Assembly: GCA_900319795.1 (NCBI GenBank)
Contig: ONPU01000009.1
Coordinates: 53,958 to 117,957, forward strand
Length of the DNA: 64,000 nt
Origin: an uncultured Eubacteriales bacterium
GTDB lineage: Bacteria > Bacillota > Clostridia > Lachnospirales > Lachnospiraceae
Direction of reading: 5' to 3'
Shown here: piece after piece, positions 42,143 to 51,367 of the stretch
Position numbering within the stretch: the stretch's first letter is position 1
Layout: the number at the start of each line of letters is the position of its first letter
The notes under the pieces: generated by a model
Told to the model about the DNA's origin: nothing
The model's input: only the letters and a program-made list of their open reading frames with translations
Database searches by the model: none
Made by a program: the position numbers and the translations under genes

Positions 42143-43576
42143 TCAGTCGTAAACCCGGACGCCGAAAGATTCGAAGACGCAGCTTCGGAAGGCTTTCAGA
42201 TCCGCGAAGACTCCGTCCGCGATCATCTGAGCGCCGAGATTCCCGATCGCGGTCGCTTCGCCGGGTCCCGCGAGGACGCGGCGTCCGGTCACTTCCGCCG
42301 TGAGGCGGTTCAGCCAGTCCGCTTTGGAGCCGCCGCCTACGATATTGATGCTGTCATAGTGCTTTCCGGTCAGGCTCTCGACTTCGAGAACAGCCTTCCG
42401 GTAGCATTCAGCGAGCGAGCGGTAGATCACGCGGGCAATCTGCCACGGTGTCTCAGGCACTTCCTGTCCGCTTTCGCGGCAGGCCGCCTGTACTTCGGCA
42501 ACCATGGAAGCCGGTGCGAGGAACCGCGCGTCATTGGCGTCCACGACCGAAGCGATCTCTTCGCGGGAGGCCATATCGCAGAGATTGGCAAAGCCGTAAT
42601 CCTCTCCGTCCTTGCGTCCTTCGTATTCATAGCCCGCTTCGAATTCCCTCTTTACGGACTGGATCATCCAAAGCCCCATGATGTTTTTCAGGAAGCGGTA
42701 GCGATAGTCGTACCCGCCTTCATTTGTAAAATTGGCCGCTGCCGCTGCCGGCGAAGTGTCGGCTTTCATAATTTCGGCGCCAAGAAGCGACCAGGTTCCG
42801 GAGGAAATGTAGCAGACATCCTCTTCGTTGGACGGCACCGACATGACTGCCGACCCCGTGTCATGCGTCGCCGGGAGCACCACTTTCAGGTCATAGCCGA
42901 CTTCTTCCCGGATTTCCGGCAGCAGGCTGCCGACAAAGGTTCCCGGCTGCGAAAGCTTCCCGAAGAGCTTCGCGGGATAGCCGAGGCGCCCGATGAGCTC
43001 GAGATCCCACTCGTTTGTCTCGGGGTTCACAAGCTGTGTCGAAGTCGCGTTGGTATATTCCTGCTTTTTCACGCCTGTCAGCAGAAAATGCAGATAATCC
43101 GGCACCATCAAAAGGCTCTCCGCCTTCTCAAGCGTCTCCGGCTCTTCGACCTTCGCCGCCATCAGCTGGTAAATCGTATTGAAAATGGCTTTCTGGATCC
43201 CCGTCCGCGCGTAAAGCTCCTCCCGGGAAATGATCTCATAGACCTTTTCGTCCATGCCCTCGGTCCGCGCGTCGCGGTAACCGTAGCATTTTCCGATCAG
43301 AGAGTCGTCGGAATCAAGCAGCACATAGTCGACGGCCCAGGTGTCAATGCCCATGGAAACCGGCTTTTTCCCAAGCTCCGTGCATTTCTTCATCCCGGCA
43401 ACGACTTCGCTGAAAAGGCGTTCCGTATCCCAGACGAGATGGCCGTCCACGGTATCGTTGCCATTCCAGAAACGGTAGACTTCCTCAAGGACGATCTTTC
43501 CGTCTTCCATATGGGCGAGGATATGGCGCCCCGAAGACGCGCCGATATCCACAGCAAGATAGTAAGTCGTATTCAT
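42143..43576 (-). CDS. rhaB: Rhamnulokinase
   Basis: The 477-residue FGGY-family sugar kinase has AVDIGASSGRHILAHM at the N-terminus, GIDTWAVDYVLLD, THDTGSAVMSVP, YISSGTWSLLG and NIVGGGSKADWLNRLTA. SGTWSL and VDYV are typical of rhamnulokinase rather than xylulokinase. It should phosphorylate L-rhamnulose (or a near relative) at C1. The start is ATG 43576 with AAGAGGCTCACT. It is placed between the aldolase and isomerase genes, all in one operon. Confidence 0.9.
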   Translation of the reverse strand: MNTTYYLAVDIGASSGRHILAHMEDGKIVLEEVYRFWNGNDTVDGHLVWDTERLFSEVVAGMKKCTELGKKPVSMGIDTWAVDYVLLDSDDSLIGKCYGYRDARTEGMDEKVYEIISREELYARTGIQKAIFNTIYQLMAAKVEEPETLEKAESLLMVPDYLHFLLTGVKKQEYTNATSTQLVNPETNEWDLELIGRLGYPAKLFGKLSQPGTFVGSLLPEIREEVGYDLKVVLPATHDTGSAVMSVPSNEEDVCYISSGTWSLLGAEIMKADTSPAAAAANFTNEGGYDYRYRFLKNIMGLWMIQSVKREFEAGYEYEGRKDGEDYGFANLCDMASREEIASVVDANDARFLAPASMVAEVQAACRESGQEVPETPWQIARVIYRSLAECYRKAVLEVESLTGKHYDSINIVGGGSKADWLNRLTAEVTGRRVLAGPGEATAIGNLGAQMIADGVFADLKAFRSCVFESFGVRVYD

Positions 43577-43586
43577 AGTGAGCCTC

Positions 43587-44762
43587 TTATCCTTCGATCT
43601 CGATATTGGTTTCGGTCGTCTCTTCCGCTGCCTCTTCGGCGGCCGGTTCTTCCGCTGCCGCTTCTTCACTCATCGGTGCCTCGCAGAAAGAACCTTCCTC
43701 GTCACCTTCTTCGATGAAGATTTCTTCACTTATGAGTTCCTCTTCTTCCGCGTCTTCAGCCGCGGCGTCTCCCTTTTTCAGTTCTCTCAGCTGGGAGAGA
43801 ACGCTCCCCGCGGTTCCGAGAAGCTGCTCCACCACGCTGCCGGCAGTCTCCTGAAGCTGGCGCACGGTCTTTTCGGTCGCTTCTTTCCTTACGTCTTCCG
43901 GAAGCTGGCCGATTCTCGTTCCTCTCTTTTCATAGAGGAAGTCCTCATTGATATGAATGCCGAACGGCTCATTCAGCGCGCGGAACATATCCGGAGTAAT
44001 CGTATTCATCTTGTTCGGGCTGATCGCCATCACTTTCACGAGCACCTCAGCCGCCTTTTCGACCGTATGCATGAGGCCGAAAGCGAGGTCAAAATCATGG
44101 CCGCAGCAGAACGCGCCGTGATGTGCCCAGACCGCGACGTCCTGTTTCTTCATGATTTCTGCCGTCAGTTCGCCGATCTCGCGGCCGCCGCAGATGACCC
44201 ACGGAACGATGCCGATGCCTTCCGGGAAGACGACGGCGCACTCGGTTACCATTTCGAAAATTTCCCTTGTGAAGACGCGGCTGTCAAGCGGAAGTACGAA
44301 GGTCAGGGCGATGGTATTGCCCGGGTGGCAGTGATAGACGACGCGCATTTCCGGATCACGGGCCTTCAGCACTTCGAGGTTCGCCAGATGTGTCGGCAGT
44401 TCGGACGTCGGCATGCCGCCACCCACAAGACCCCAGACGATGCGGTAACGATTGCCTTCTTCATTTAACTCGATGATGCAGACGTTGTCTTCCGGATCGA
44501 GCTCGATGTTGCGGAAATATTTTCCGGATCCGCTCACCATGAAGAACTCGCCGCCAAGTCCCGGAAATGCGGACTCATCGCCCTTCTGCCATCCGATGAC
44601 TCTCCACTCGCCTTCCTTGAAGTCGTCCTTTAACGCTTCCACTTCTTCCGCCTTCATGCGGTAGCTCAAGTTTCCGCCGTTGCGCTCATGCCAGCCCTGG
44701 TTAAAGCCGTCCATGGCCATTCTCGCGTAGCTCTTCATCAGTTTCGAATCCAGTACTTTCAT
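43587..44762 (-). CDS. rhaD: Rhamnulose-1-phosphate aldolase-like protein with an acidic C-terminal tail
   Basis: The 391-residue protein is a class II aldolase: GNLSYRM, GSGKYFRN, SELPTH, YHCHPGN and WAHHGAF give the phosphate site and zinc ligands. The first ~275 residues match the whole length of usual RhaD. The remainder is an extra segment: a helical stretch (about 285-330) and a very acidic tail of 61 residues (331-391, Glu/Ala-rich). The aldolase splits the ketose phosphate into DHAP and L-lactaldehyde. It is the first gene of the operon, divergent from an AraC gene. Confidence 0.85.
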   Translation of the reverse strand: MKVLDSKLMKSYARMAMDGFNQGWHERNGGNLSYRMKAEEVEALKDDFKEGEWRVIGWQKGDESAFPGLGGEFFMVSGSGKYFRNIELDPEDNVCIIELNEEGNRYRIVWGLVGGGMPTSELPTHLANLEVLKARDPEMRVVYHCHPGNTIALTFVLPLDSRVFTREIFEMVTECAVVFPEGIGIVPWVICGGREIGELTAEIMKKQDVAVWAHHGAFCCGHDFDLAFGLMHTVEKAAEVLVKVMAISPNKMNTITPDMFRALNEPFGIHINEDFLYEKRGTRIGQLPEDVRKEATEKTVRQLQETAGSVVEQLLGTAGSVLSQLRELKKGDAAAEDAEEEELISEEIFIEEGDEEGSFCEAPMSEEAAAEEPAAEEAAEETTETNIEIEG

Positions 44763-44964
44763 CGCTGTTCTCCTTTTTTACGTAAAACTCTCCGCCAGCC
44801 GGAGATTCCAAATTGATTTAAAACCAGTATACAGGGACTTAAATTGCGCGTAAAGGTTCTTATTTGATGAAAAATGCGTCCTTTCTTGCCTTTTTAACTC
44901 CCATCCGATATGATAGTTCCCGAAAGCAGATAAAAATCATCTCTTCACACGGCGGATTTTTTTC

Positions 44965-45972
44965 ATGAAAGAGGAATTACTGGAACAGCTGATGCCGGTC
45001 ACGGCAGAGGAAGAGGCCATCCTGAACGGCCAGAACTCCATCAACCGAAGTCTCTATTACCGTGAGGAAAAAGCGCCGGCGAAGTCCTTCCGCGCCGACG
45101 AAATCGACGCGGAAAAAGTCCTTACAAACGGGAAGCTGATCGATATGCGGCCGCACACGCGCTTTGTCCATTTCCCGAAGCACACCCACAATTACGTGGA
45201 ATTCGTCTATATGTGCCGGGGCTCGACGACCCATATCATCGACGGGACGCGGATTGTCCTTAAAGAAGGCGATCTGCTCTTCATGAACCAGCACGCGGAG
45301 CAGGAGATCCTCCCGGCTTCGAAGGACGACATCGCCGTCAACTTCATGATTCTGCCCCAGTTTTTCGATTCCGTCCTCAAAAATATGGAAAATGAGTCCG
45401 GATCCCTCCGCGACTTTCTCATCAGCTGCCTGACGGACCGCGACATGGGCGGCAATTATCTGTATTTCGACGCGGCCGACATTTTGCCCGTTCAGAATCT
45501 CATGGAAAATATGATCTGGATCATGCTGAAAGAGCCCCTCAGCCGCCGCACGCTGAGCCAGCACACGATCACCCTGCTCTTCCTGACCCTGATCGACCAG
45601 GTCTCGCACGTCCACGCCGCGGGAAATTCCTACGAACAGAACCTGATGCTGAAGCTCCTCAACTACATCGACACCGGATACCGCAGCGCGTCCCTTTCGG
45701 AATTCGCGGCGCGCGAGGGAGAGGATGTCTACACCTTGAGCCGCCTGATCAAAAGAAAGACCGGCAGGACCTTTAAAGACCTGCTCATTGAAAAACGGCT
45801 TCTGCAGGCCGACTATCTTCTGAAAAATACAACCCTTCCGGTCGGCGACATCGCGCTTTCCGTCGGATATGAAAATACGAGCTATTTTCACAGGCTTTTC
45901 CGGGAGTCCTACGGGATGAGTCCGCGGGAACGAAGACTCTGTCAGATTCCCGCAGGCGGGGAACATGCGTAA
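44965..45972 (+). CDS. AraC-family regulator of the deoxy-sugar operon
   Basis: The 335-residue protein has a cupin sensor domain (FVHFPKHTHNYVEFVYMCRG, IVLKEGDLLFMNQ) and a C-terminal AraC domain with both helix-turn-helix units (SLSEFAAREGEDVYTLSRLIKRKTG and VGDIALSVGYENTSYFHRLFRE). It has no catalytic domain, unlike the three GH39 fusions. It is divergent from the aldolase-kinase-isomerase genes and is the likely activator. The ribosome site before ATG 44965 is weak. Confidence 0.85.
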   Translation: MKEELLEQLMPVTAEEEAILNGQNSINRSLYYREEKAPAKSFRADEIDAEKVLTNGKLIDMRPHTRFVHFPKHTHNYVEFVYMCRGSTTHIIDGTRIVLKEGDLLFMNQHAEQEILPASKDDIAVNFMILPQFFDSVLKNMENESGSLRDFLISCLTDRDMGGNYLYFDAADILPVQNLMENMIWIMLKEPLSRRTLSQHTITLLFLTLIDQVSHVHAAGNSYEQNLMLKLLNYIDTGYRSASLSEFAAREGEDVYTLSRLIKRKTGRTFKDLLIEKRLLQADYLLKNTTLPVGDIALSVGYENTSYFHRLFRESYGMSPRERRLCQIPAGGEHA

Positions 45973-46106
45973 AATGAGGACAGGAAAAGGTCAGAATCGA
46001 TATATTAAAGCCGACCTGTTTCATTTATGCTCAAATACAGGAAATATTTTGTCCGCATAAAGGACAGGAACAGGTTCCGCAATTCAAAAAGGAGGACAAC
46101 GAAATA

Positions 46107-47069
46107 ATGAAAGTACTCGGCATTTCCATGGGACGCAAAAACGAGCGCAGTGATATCTACTGCAAACAGGCTCTGAAGGGCGTGGAAGCGGCTGCAAAGG
46201 AATCCGGCAAGGATGTCGAAGTGGAGTTTATCAACACCATTACACTCGATATCGGACAGTGCCGCGGCTGCGGGGCCTGCAGCAAAGCTCCGGACGGAAA
46301 AATCAAGTGCATCCTGAAGGATGACTATCTGATGCTCGAAGACAAGATTCTGGACGCGGACGGCATCATCATTGTCGCGCCGGTCTACTCCGTCGGTATC
46401 GTCGGCCAGCTGAAGAACATCACGGACCGTTTCGGCGCCGCGCACGACAGAGCTTCCATGATCGACGAACAGGAAAAGAGAAAGGCAGACGGCCGTCCGC
46501 TTCTGGACGAGAGATATTTCAAAGACCGCTGGGTCAGCTACATCTCCGTCGGCGGAGCATGGACTCCGGACTGGACAGGCATGGGCCTTCCGATGATGCA
46601 CCTCTTCAGCTGCTCACAGGCGATGAAGGTCGTCGGCCAGATCAACGCGAACGACCAGGGCCGCAAGACCAGCCCGTTCCTGGATCCGCCGATGATGGAC
46701 GATGTCTTCAAACTCGGCGAAAATCTCACAAACAACCTCGGCGTTCCATACGACGATACGACCTGGTTCGGTGAAGAAGGCACATGTCCGACCTGCCACC
46801 TGGACCTCATGACCGTGGACGGAACCGACACCTGCACCTGCGCGGTCTGCGGCTCCAAGGGTAAGATGACCCTCGTGGACGGCAAGCTGAAAATCGTTTT
46901 CCCGCCGGAAGAAGTAAAACGCGCGAGAAACACCCTCGTCGGACTTAACGAGCACCACGCGGAAATCGGCGAAATGATGCGCATCTGCATCCCGATCCTC
47001 ATGGAGAAGAAAGAATTCCTGGACGAAAAGAAGAAGGAATTCGCCGCTTACAAGCCGACCTGGAAGTAA
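46107..47069 (+). CDS. Flavodoxin-fold NAD(P)H:FMN oxidoreductase with cysteine motifs
   Basis: The 320-residue protein has a flavodoxin-like fold (MKVLGISMGR, IIIVAPVYSVGIVGQLKNITDRF) and cysteines at 52, 55 and 58 (QCRGCGACS). A second cysteine set (CPTC at 227/230 and CAVC at 245/248) forms a rubredoxin-like or zinc ribbon that most members lack. It may pass electrons to a reductase or act on an aromatic or enone substrate. Strong site AAGGAGGACAACGAAATA before ATG 46107. The AAAAGGTCAGAAT box at 45986-45998 lies about 110 bases upstream, similar to the activator boxes of the sugar genes. Confidence 0.8.
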   Translation: MKVLGISMGRKNERSDIYCKQALKGVEAAAKESGKDVEVEFINTITLDIGQCRGCGACSKAPDGKIKCILKDDYLMLEDKILDADGIIIVAPVYSVGIVGQLKNITDRFGAAHDRASMIDEQEKRKADGRPLLDERYFKDRWVSYISVGGAWTPDWTGMGLPMMHLFSCSQAMKVVGQINANDQGRKTSPFLDPPMMDDVFKLGENLTNNLGVPYDDTTWFGEEGTCPTCHLDLMTVDGTDTCTCAVCGSKGKMTLVDGKLKIVFPPEEVKRARNTLVGLNEHHAEIGEMMRICIPILMEKKEFLDEKKKEFAAYKPTWK

Positions 47070-47095
47070 ACATTTGAATAGCAACAGTAATTAAA

Positions 47096-47118
47096 AGAGG
47101 GGCAGCGGCAGCCCCTCT
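47096..47118 (+). terminator. Terminator after the flavodoxin gene
   Basis: AGAGGGGC and GCCCCTCT pair around AGCGGCA and are followed by CATTTTATG. It ends the plus-strand gene that stops at 47069. Confidence 0.8.
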
Positions 47119-47156
47119 CATTTTATGCAGATTCGTTTCTCCTGATCCATTGTTTC

Positions 47157-48269
47157 CTAAAACCCGAATCCGTCCCATACCGGTTTGCCGGTATAGGTCA
47201 AAGCTTTCTTTTCACCTCTCAGAACTTTCAGCGTCGAATATGCCAGCGCTTCCTGTTCCATTTCTCCCGGATAAATGGTGACCGGCGCGATCCAGCCGCA
47301 GCGCTTTCTGATCCCGTCCGCGATATCGTCGAAACGCATCAGGCCGCCCGTAAGCAGGATTCCGTCCACCTTTCCCTCGAGAACGACGCTCATCTCGCCA
47401 ATCATTTTGCAGATCTGGTAGATCATGGTGTTCCAGACGATCTGTGCTCTTTTGTCGCCCGCCTCCGCCATGTCGTGAATCGTATCGGAATTGGATGTGC
47501 CGAAGAGGCTCACAAAACCGCCGGCTCTTGAGCAGGTAAGGCGGACTTCATCCGTCGAATGTCCGGCGTCGATGTAGTCCAGAAGGGACAGCACGGGGAT
47601 GCTGCCGATCCGGGTCGGCGTAAAAGCGCCTTCTCCGTCCGCGCCCATATTTCCGTCGACCATACGGCCGTGATCGTGGGCACTGACCGTAATGCCGCCG
47701 TCGATATGCGCGACGACGAAATTGCAGTCTTCATAGCGCTTTCCGAGCTTTTCCGCATGGGCTTCCGCAACGGCTTTCTGATTCAGAACGTGGGAGTGCG
47801 AAACGCGGTAAATGCCTTTGATCCCGGTCAGTCTCGCATAATCGCCGTACTCGTCCACATTGGTCGGATTCAGCGTATAGGCTTCCTTTCCGAATTCGCA
47901 GGCGAATTTCCATGCCAGCATCACGCCCAGCTTGGCCGGATGCTCGCTTCCGCCGACCGCGGCGACGGTGTCCTCATAGAGCTTCTCGTCAATCCGCGTG
48001 ACGCCTCCCGGCTGGGTATGGGCACTTCCGCCGCGTCCGACGAAGACGTCGATCGTCTCCGGAGCCACGTTTTCTTCGCGCAGCATTTCCATAATCACGC
48101 CGTAGCGGAACGGGATCTGGTCGTTGACATGCGGATATTTCAGCAGCTCGGGCGCGTCGTGAAAGAGGCTGTGCTCAAAGAGCTTCGTCTCATTTTCAAA
48201 AAGGCTCAGCTTCGTGGAAGTCGAGCCCGGGTTGATTACCAGCAGTTTCCATTTTGTTTGTTCAGGCAT
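47157..48269 (-). CDS. buk: Butyrate kinase-type acyl kinase, second copy
   Basis: The 370-residue protein has VINPGSTSTKLSLF, AHIDGGITVSAHDHGRMVDG and DGILLTGGLMRFDDI. It is a paralogue of the kinase at 10644-11753. The centre reads HIDGGI instead of the more usual HLGGGI. It makes ATP from an acyl phosphate. The start is ATG 48269 with AGGAGGAGCTCCA. It stands apart from any phosphotransacylase gene in this window. Together the two kinases suggest more than one acid is made. Confidence 0.9.
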   Translation of the reverse strand: MPEQTKWKLLVINPGSTSTKLSLFENETKLFEHSLFHDAPELLKYPHVNDQIPFRYGVIMEMLREENVAPETIDVFVGRGGSAHTQPGGVTRIDEKLYEDTVAAVGGSEHPAKLGVMLAWKFACEFGKEAYTLNPTNVDEYGDYARLTGIKGIYRVSHSHVLNQKAVAEAHAEKLGKRYEDCNFVVAHIDGGITVSAHDHGRMVDGNMGADGEGAFTPTRIGSIPVLSLLDYIDAGHSTDEVRLTCSRAGGFVSLFGTSNSDTIHDMAEAGDKRAQIVWNTMIYQICKMIGEMSVVLEGKVDGILLTGGLMRFDDIADGIRKRCGWIAPVTIYPGEMEQEALAYSTLKVLRGEKKALTYTGKPVWDGFGF

Positions 48270-48350
48270 TGGAGCTCCTCCTGTTGTTTCGAATTTGTAA
48301 AATGCAGTCGTGCTGCATTGAATTAAAGACGTTTCGTCACATTGTAAGAC

Positions 48351-49685
48351 CTACAAATCGATTTTACAAGAGTTCATTCCGCACTTCCTGATTTCGTCAT
48401 AGATCTCCCGAAGAGTCCTGTTCGTTTTCCGCGCGAGGCGCACCGCGCTCTCGTATTCCGGATAGAACTCTTCGTATCCGTCATGGGTGCAGACTTTGAC
48501 CTGCGCGCCGCCGAAGCGGGTTACCACGTCCCGGACGACGCGTGGAAGGATGGTGCGCTCCATGCGCTGCCTGCGGATCCCGATCGTGGTCGTTTCCCTG
48601 AAAATGATTTCCTCCAGAAGCGGAATCTTCTCCTCATCCGCAAGGACCGAAAGAAGCCAGGCCGGACGCCCCTTCTTCATGTAAACCGGCGTGTAAAACG
48701 CATCCCTCGCGCCGGCCTCCATCAACCGCTCCATCGCGTACCCAAGCTGCTCGCCCGTGGAGTCGTCAATATTGCACTCCAGTTTCCAGACGACATCGCC
48801 TTCCCGCTGTCCCTCAAAAAGAACCGCCCTTACGATGCTGGGCTGTTTGTATTCTCTCTTTCCGGCGCCGAGTCCGACTCCCGTCGGAATGAGTACCTCG
48901 GGAAGCTCGGTCGACGTCATGACCGCTGCCGCGAAAGCGGCTCCCGTCGGTGTGATCAGTTCGCCCTGCCGCCCCGTAATCGCGATCGGCAGATGGTTCT
49001 GCTTCGCGATATTCAGAACCGCAGGCACCGGTACCGGAAGGATTCCGTGCTGGCAGCGCACCGTCCCCTGGCCTTCGCAGATCTTCGGGATGATGACTTC
49101 ACCGATCCCGAGATTGTCAAAACAGACCGCGGCGGCCACGATGTCTACGATGGAGTCCACCGCTCCAACCTCATGAAAATGTACTTCCTCCACCGGCTGT
49201 CCGTGCGCTTCGGCCTCGGCCTCCGCCAGAATGAAGAAGGTCTTTTTCGCGAGGTTCCTGGCATTTTCGGTCATCTCCAGACCATCGATGATCTCAACGA
49301 TTTCGCGAAGACCTCTGTGGCTGTGATGGTGCGGGTGGTCATGGCCGTGTGCGTGGCCTTCTTCGTGACCGTGTCCGTGCTCATGACTATGCTCATGTGC
49401 GTGTTCATGTTCATGCTCATGTCCGGCTTCCAGATGGCCGTACAGATAGTGCATGTCGTGGTCGTGATTGTCATGCTCCTCATCCAGGATCACGTCAAAA
49501 TCGCAGCAGTCAATACCGCCCTTCACAACCCGGCTGATCCGGATTTCAAAGCCGCTTTCCTTTTTTCTGATTCCTTCAAGAACCTCCCTAAGGACCGCTT
49601 CGTCGGCACCAAGGTCCAAAAGAGCGGCGACAATCATATCGCCGCTGATACCGCTGCCCAATTCCAGGTATAACTTTTTCATCAA
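48351..49685 (-). CDS. larC: Nickel pincer cofactor biosynthesis protein LarC
   Basis: The 444-residue protein has YLELGSGISGDMIVAALLDLGA at the N-terminus, a His-rich segment (about residues 70-125, EHEHEHAHEHSHEHGHGH), EEVHFHEVGAVDSIVDIV and CNIDDSTGEQLGYAM. LarC inserts nickel into the pincer cofactor used by lactate racemase-type enzymes. In some bacteria it is made by frameshifting of two ORFs; here it is one continuous frame. LarA, LarB and LarE were not seen in the window. Confidence 0.9.
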   Translation of the reverse strand: MMKKLYLELGSGISGDMIVAALLDLGADEAVLREVLEGIRKKESGFEIRISRVVKGGIDCCDFDVILDEEHDNHDHDMHYLYGHLEAGHEHEHEHAHEHSHEHGHGHEEGHAHGHDHPHHHSHRGLREIVEIIDGLEMTENARNLAKKTFFILAEAEAEAHGQPVEEVHFHEVGAVDSIVDIVAAAVCFDNLGIGEVIIPKICEGQGTVRCQHGILPVPVPAVLNIAKQNHLPIAITGRQGELITPTGAAFAAAVMTSTELPEVLIPTGVGLGAGKREYKQPSIVRAVLFEGQREGDVVWKLECNIDDSTGEQLGYAMERLMEAGARDAFYTPVYMKKGRPAWLLSVLADEEKIPLLEEIIFRETTTIGIRRQRMERTILPRVVRDVVTRFGGAQVKVCTHDGYEEFYPEYESAVRLARKTNRTLREIYDEIRKCGMNSCKIDL

Positions 49686-49724
49686 TAACGCTCTTTCTTT
49701 CTAATACCGTTCCATCCTGCGCAT

Positions 49725-50753
49725 TTACAGAATCTTTACGAGCTCATCCACCACTTGTTCCATATGTTCGTCGACAAAGCCGAAATCCATCTCGCGATAG
49801 CTCCAGGCCGCGCGGCCGATGCCGTATTTGTCAAAAACAGAGCAGATCATCCGGTACCATTTCATCGTATCTTCCGGGTCGGCAAGATTGATGACCCCGA
49901 ATTCGCCGCAGTAAAGCGGGACGTCCCGCTCTTCCGCCACCTTCACGGCCTCGGCGACAAGATCCTCAAAGAACTCCGTTCCGAACGGACGGTCCTGGCC
50001 GTATTTTTCAAAATCCGTATAGAAATAGTCGATCTGTTCTTTGGCGCAGCGCGCGAATTCGCCGTAGGTCGCGTCGATCGGAAGCCGGAAGGACTGATCC
50101 ATTCCCTTAACCCAGTAAGCGCCCTGATGCGTAAAGATCAGCGGCTCATAGCAGTGGAAATTGTAGATCACATTTTCATCAGCGGGCAGGGCCAGGTCCT
50201 TCAGCGCCGCGATGCTGTTGTTGTAATAGCCGCCGAGAAGAATCTTGATATCGGGAGCGATCGCGCGGATGCGGGCGATGCATGTTCCGGAGATGTCGTT
50301 CCATTTTTCACAGTATTCCTTGTCGGTGACTTCATTTAACAGTTCGAACGCCAGGCGGTCCTTATACTTCCCGAAGCGGGTCGCGAACTGCTCCCAGAGA
50401 CGGTAGAAACGCTCCTGAAATGCTTCATTTTCAAAGAAACCGCTCTCTTCCTCGCCGTCGTCGAAACTGTAGCCGAATGTCTTGTGCAGGTCGAGGACCA
50501 TGTTGAGCCCGTACTCGCCGCACCAGTCAATCGCCTTCTGAAGGTAGGCGAAACCCTCTTCCAGATAGTTTCCGTCCCGGTCTTCGACGAGATCGTAGTC
50601 GACGGGAACGCGGACATGATCGAGGCCCCACCCGGCGATCCGCGCGAGATCCTCCTTCACGATAAAGCGGTCGTAGCGTTCCTTTGTGTGGTCGCACTGC
50701 GAAAACCATCCGCCGAGGTTGATGCCGTGCATATAGCCCTTCAATGTCTTCAT
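49725..50753 (-). CDS. GH5-family glycosidase, cytoplasmic
   Basis: The 342-residue protein is a GH5 cellulase-type TIM barrel with GINLGGWFSQ, HVRVPVDYD, the acid/base glutamate in FELLNEVTD and the nucleophile in YCGEFGV. No signal peptide is present, so it works on imported oligosaccharides. The start is ATG 50753 with AAAAGGAAGAATCCT. The next gene upstream is an unrelated membrane protein. Beta-glucan or mannan oligosaccharides are possible substrates. Confidence 0.9.
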   Translation of the reverse strand: MKTLKGYMHGINLGGWFSQCDHTKERYDRFIVKEDLARIAGWGLDHVRVPVDYDLVEDRDGNYLEEGFAYLQKAIDWCGEYGLNMVLDLHKTFGYSFDDGEEESGFFENEAFQERFYRLWEQFATRFGKYKDRLAFELLNEVTDKEYCEKWNDISGTCIARIRAIAPDIKILLGGYYNNSIAALKDLALPADENVIYNFHCYEPLIFTHQGAYWVKGMDQSFRLPIDATYGEFARCAKEQIDYFYTDFEKYGQDRPFGTEFFEDLVAEAVKVAEERDVPLYCGEFGVINLADPEDTMKWYRMICSVFDKYGIGRAAWSYREMDFGFVDEHMEQVVDELVKIL

Positions 50754-50770
50754 AGGATTCTTCCTTTTCG

Positions 50771-51178
50771 TTACTTTCCGATTCGGTTCAGTACTTTCCG
50801 GATATCGATCAGATCCTTCAGCTTCTTCAGTTCCGCAGCCTCCAGGGCGTCCTTCAGAACGTTCTTGTTTTCAAGCAGATCCCCGGCGGACTTCAGAAGT
50901 TCGCTTCCGGCGATCAGCTCTCCGGCCGACTTCATGGAATCGGACAGTCTGCCCTTGTAAACCGGGCAGCCGCAGTCTTCCGGATCCTCTTCGCCTTTGA
51001 TTTTCTTCAGGATCACGTTCCAGTGCACACCGATCATAATGCCGCCGCAAAGGACTAACAGCGTCCAGAAAACTCCGAAGGCCACGCTGCGGGCTTTCTT
51101 CTTTTTCTGCTGTTTTTTCAGCTGTTTTTCGTCAAGTTCCATATTTTCTTTTTCGATAGCATCTTTTTTCTTCATCAT
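50771..51178 (-). CDS. Hypothetical single-pass membrane protein
   Basis: The 135-residue protein is not recognised. It starts with a Lys-rich stretch (KQQKKKKARS), then one membrane segment (FGVFWTLLVLCGGIMIGVHW, about 33-53), then a hydrophilic part rich in Lys, Leu and Asp/Glu with a CGC pair. The start is ATG 51178 with GGGAGGTAC. It follows no clear operon partner; the GH5 gene lies 17 bases downstream on the same strand. No function can be assigned. Confidence 0.7.
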   Translation of the reverse strand: MMKKKDAIEKENMELDEKQLKKQQKKKKARSVAFGVFWTLLVLCGGIMIGVHWNVILKKIKGEEDPEDCGCPVYKGRLSDSMKSAGELIAGSELLKSAGDLLENKNVLKDALEAAELKKLKDLIDIRKVLNRIGK

Positions 51179-51258
51179 GTACCTCCCGCTTGGACTCAGT
51201 CGTAAAAAAGCTATTTCAAAAATACCCTATATATATAAAATGTTCAAGTCCCTTACGC

Positions 51259-51323
51259 TGCACCAAAGGTGCCAGACCCCGGTGGTGCAAAGTGCACCAC
51301 CGGGGTCTGGCACCTTTGGTGCA
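51259..51323. repeat. REPIN-like palindrome, 31-bp arms
   Basis: Two 31-base arms (51259-51289 and 51293-51323) are exact inverted repeats, separated by AAG. Each arm starts TGCACCAAAGGTGCCAGACC and continues with a second GGTGGTGCA part. The core GGTGCC is shared with the palindrome at 20348-20378. It lies between the hypothetical membrane-protein gene and the DUF5722 gene. Confidence 0.85.
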
Positions 51324-51367
51324 GGTATGCTAAAATCAGAACCATCTCACTTATGGGAGGTCTCCAT

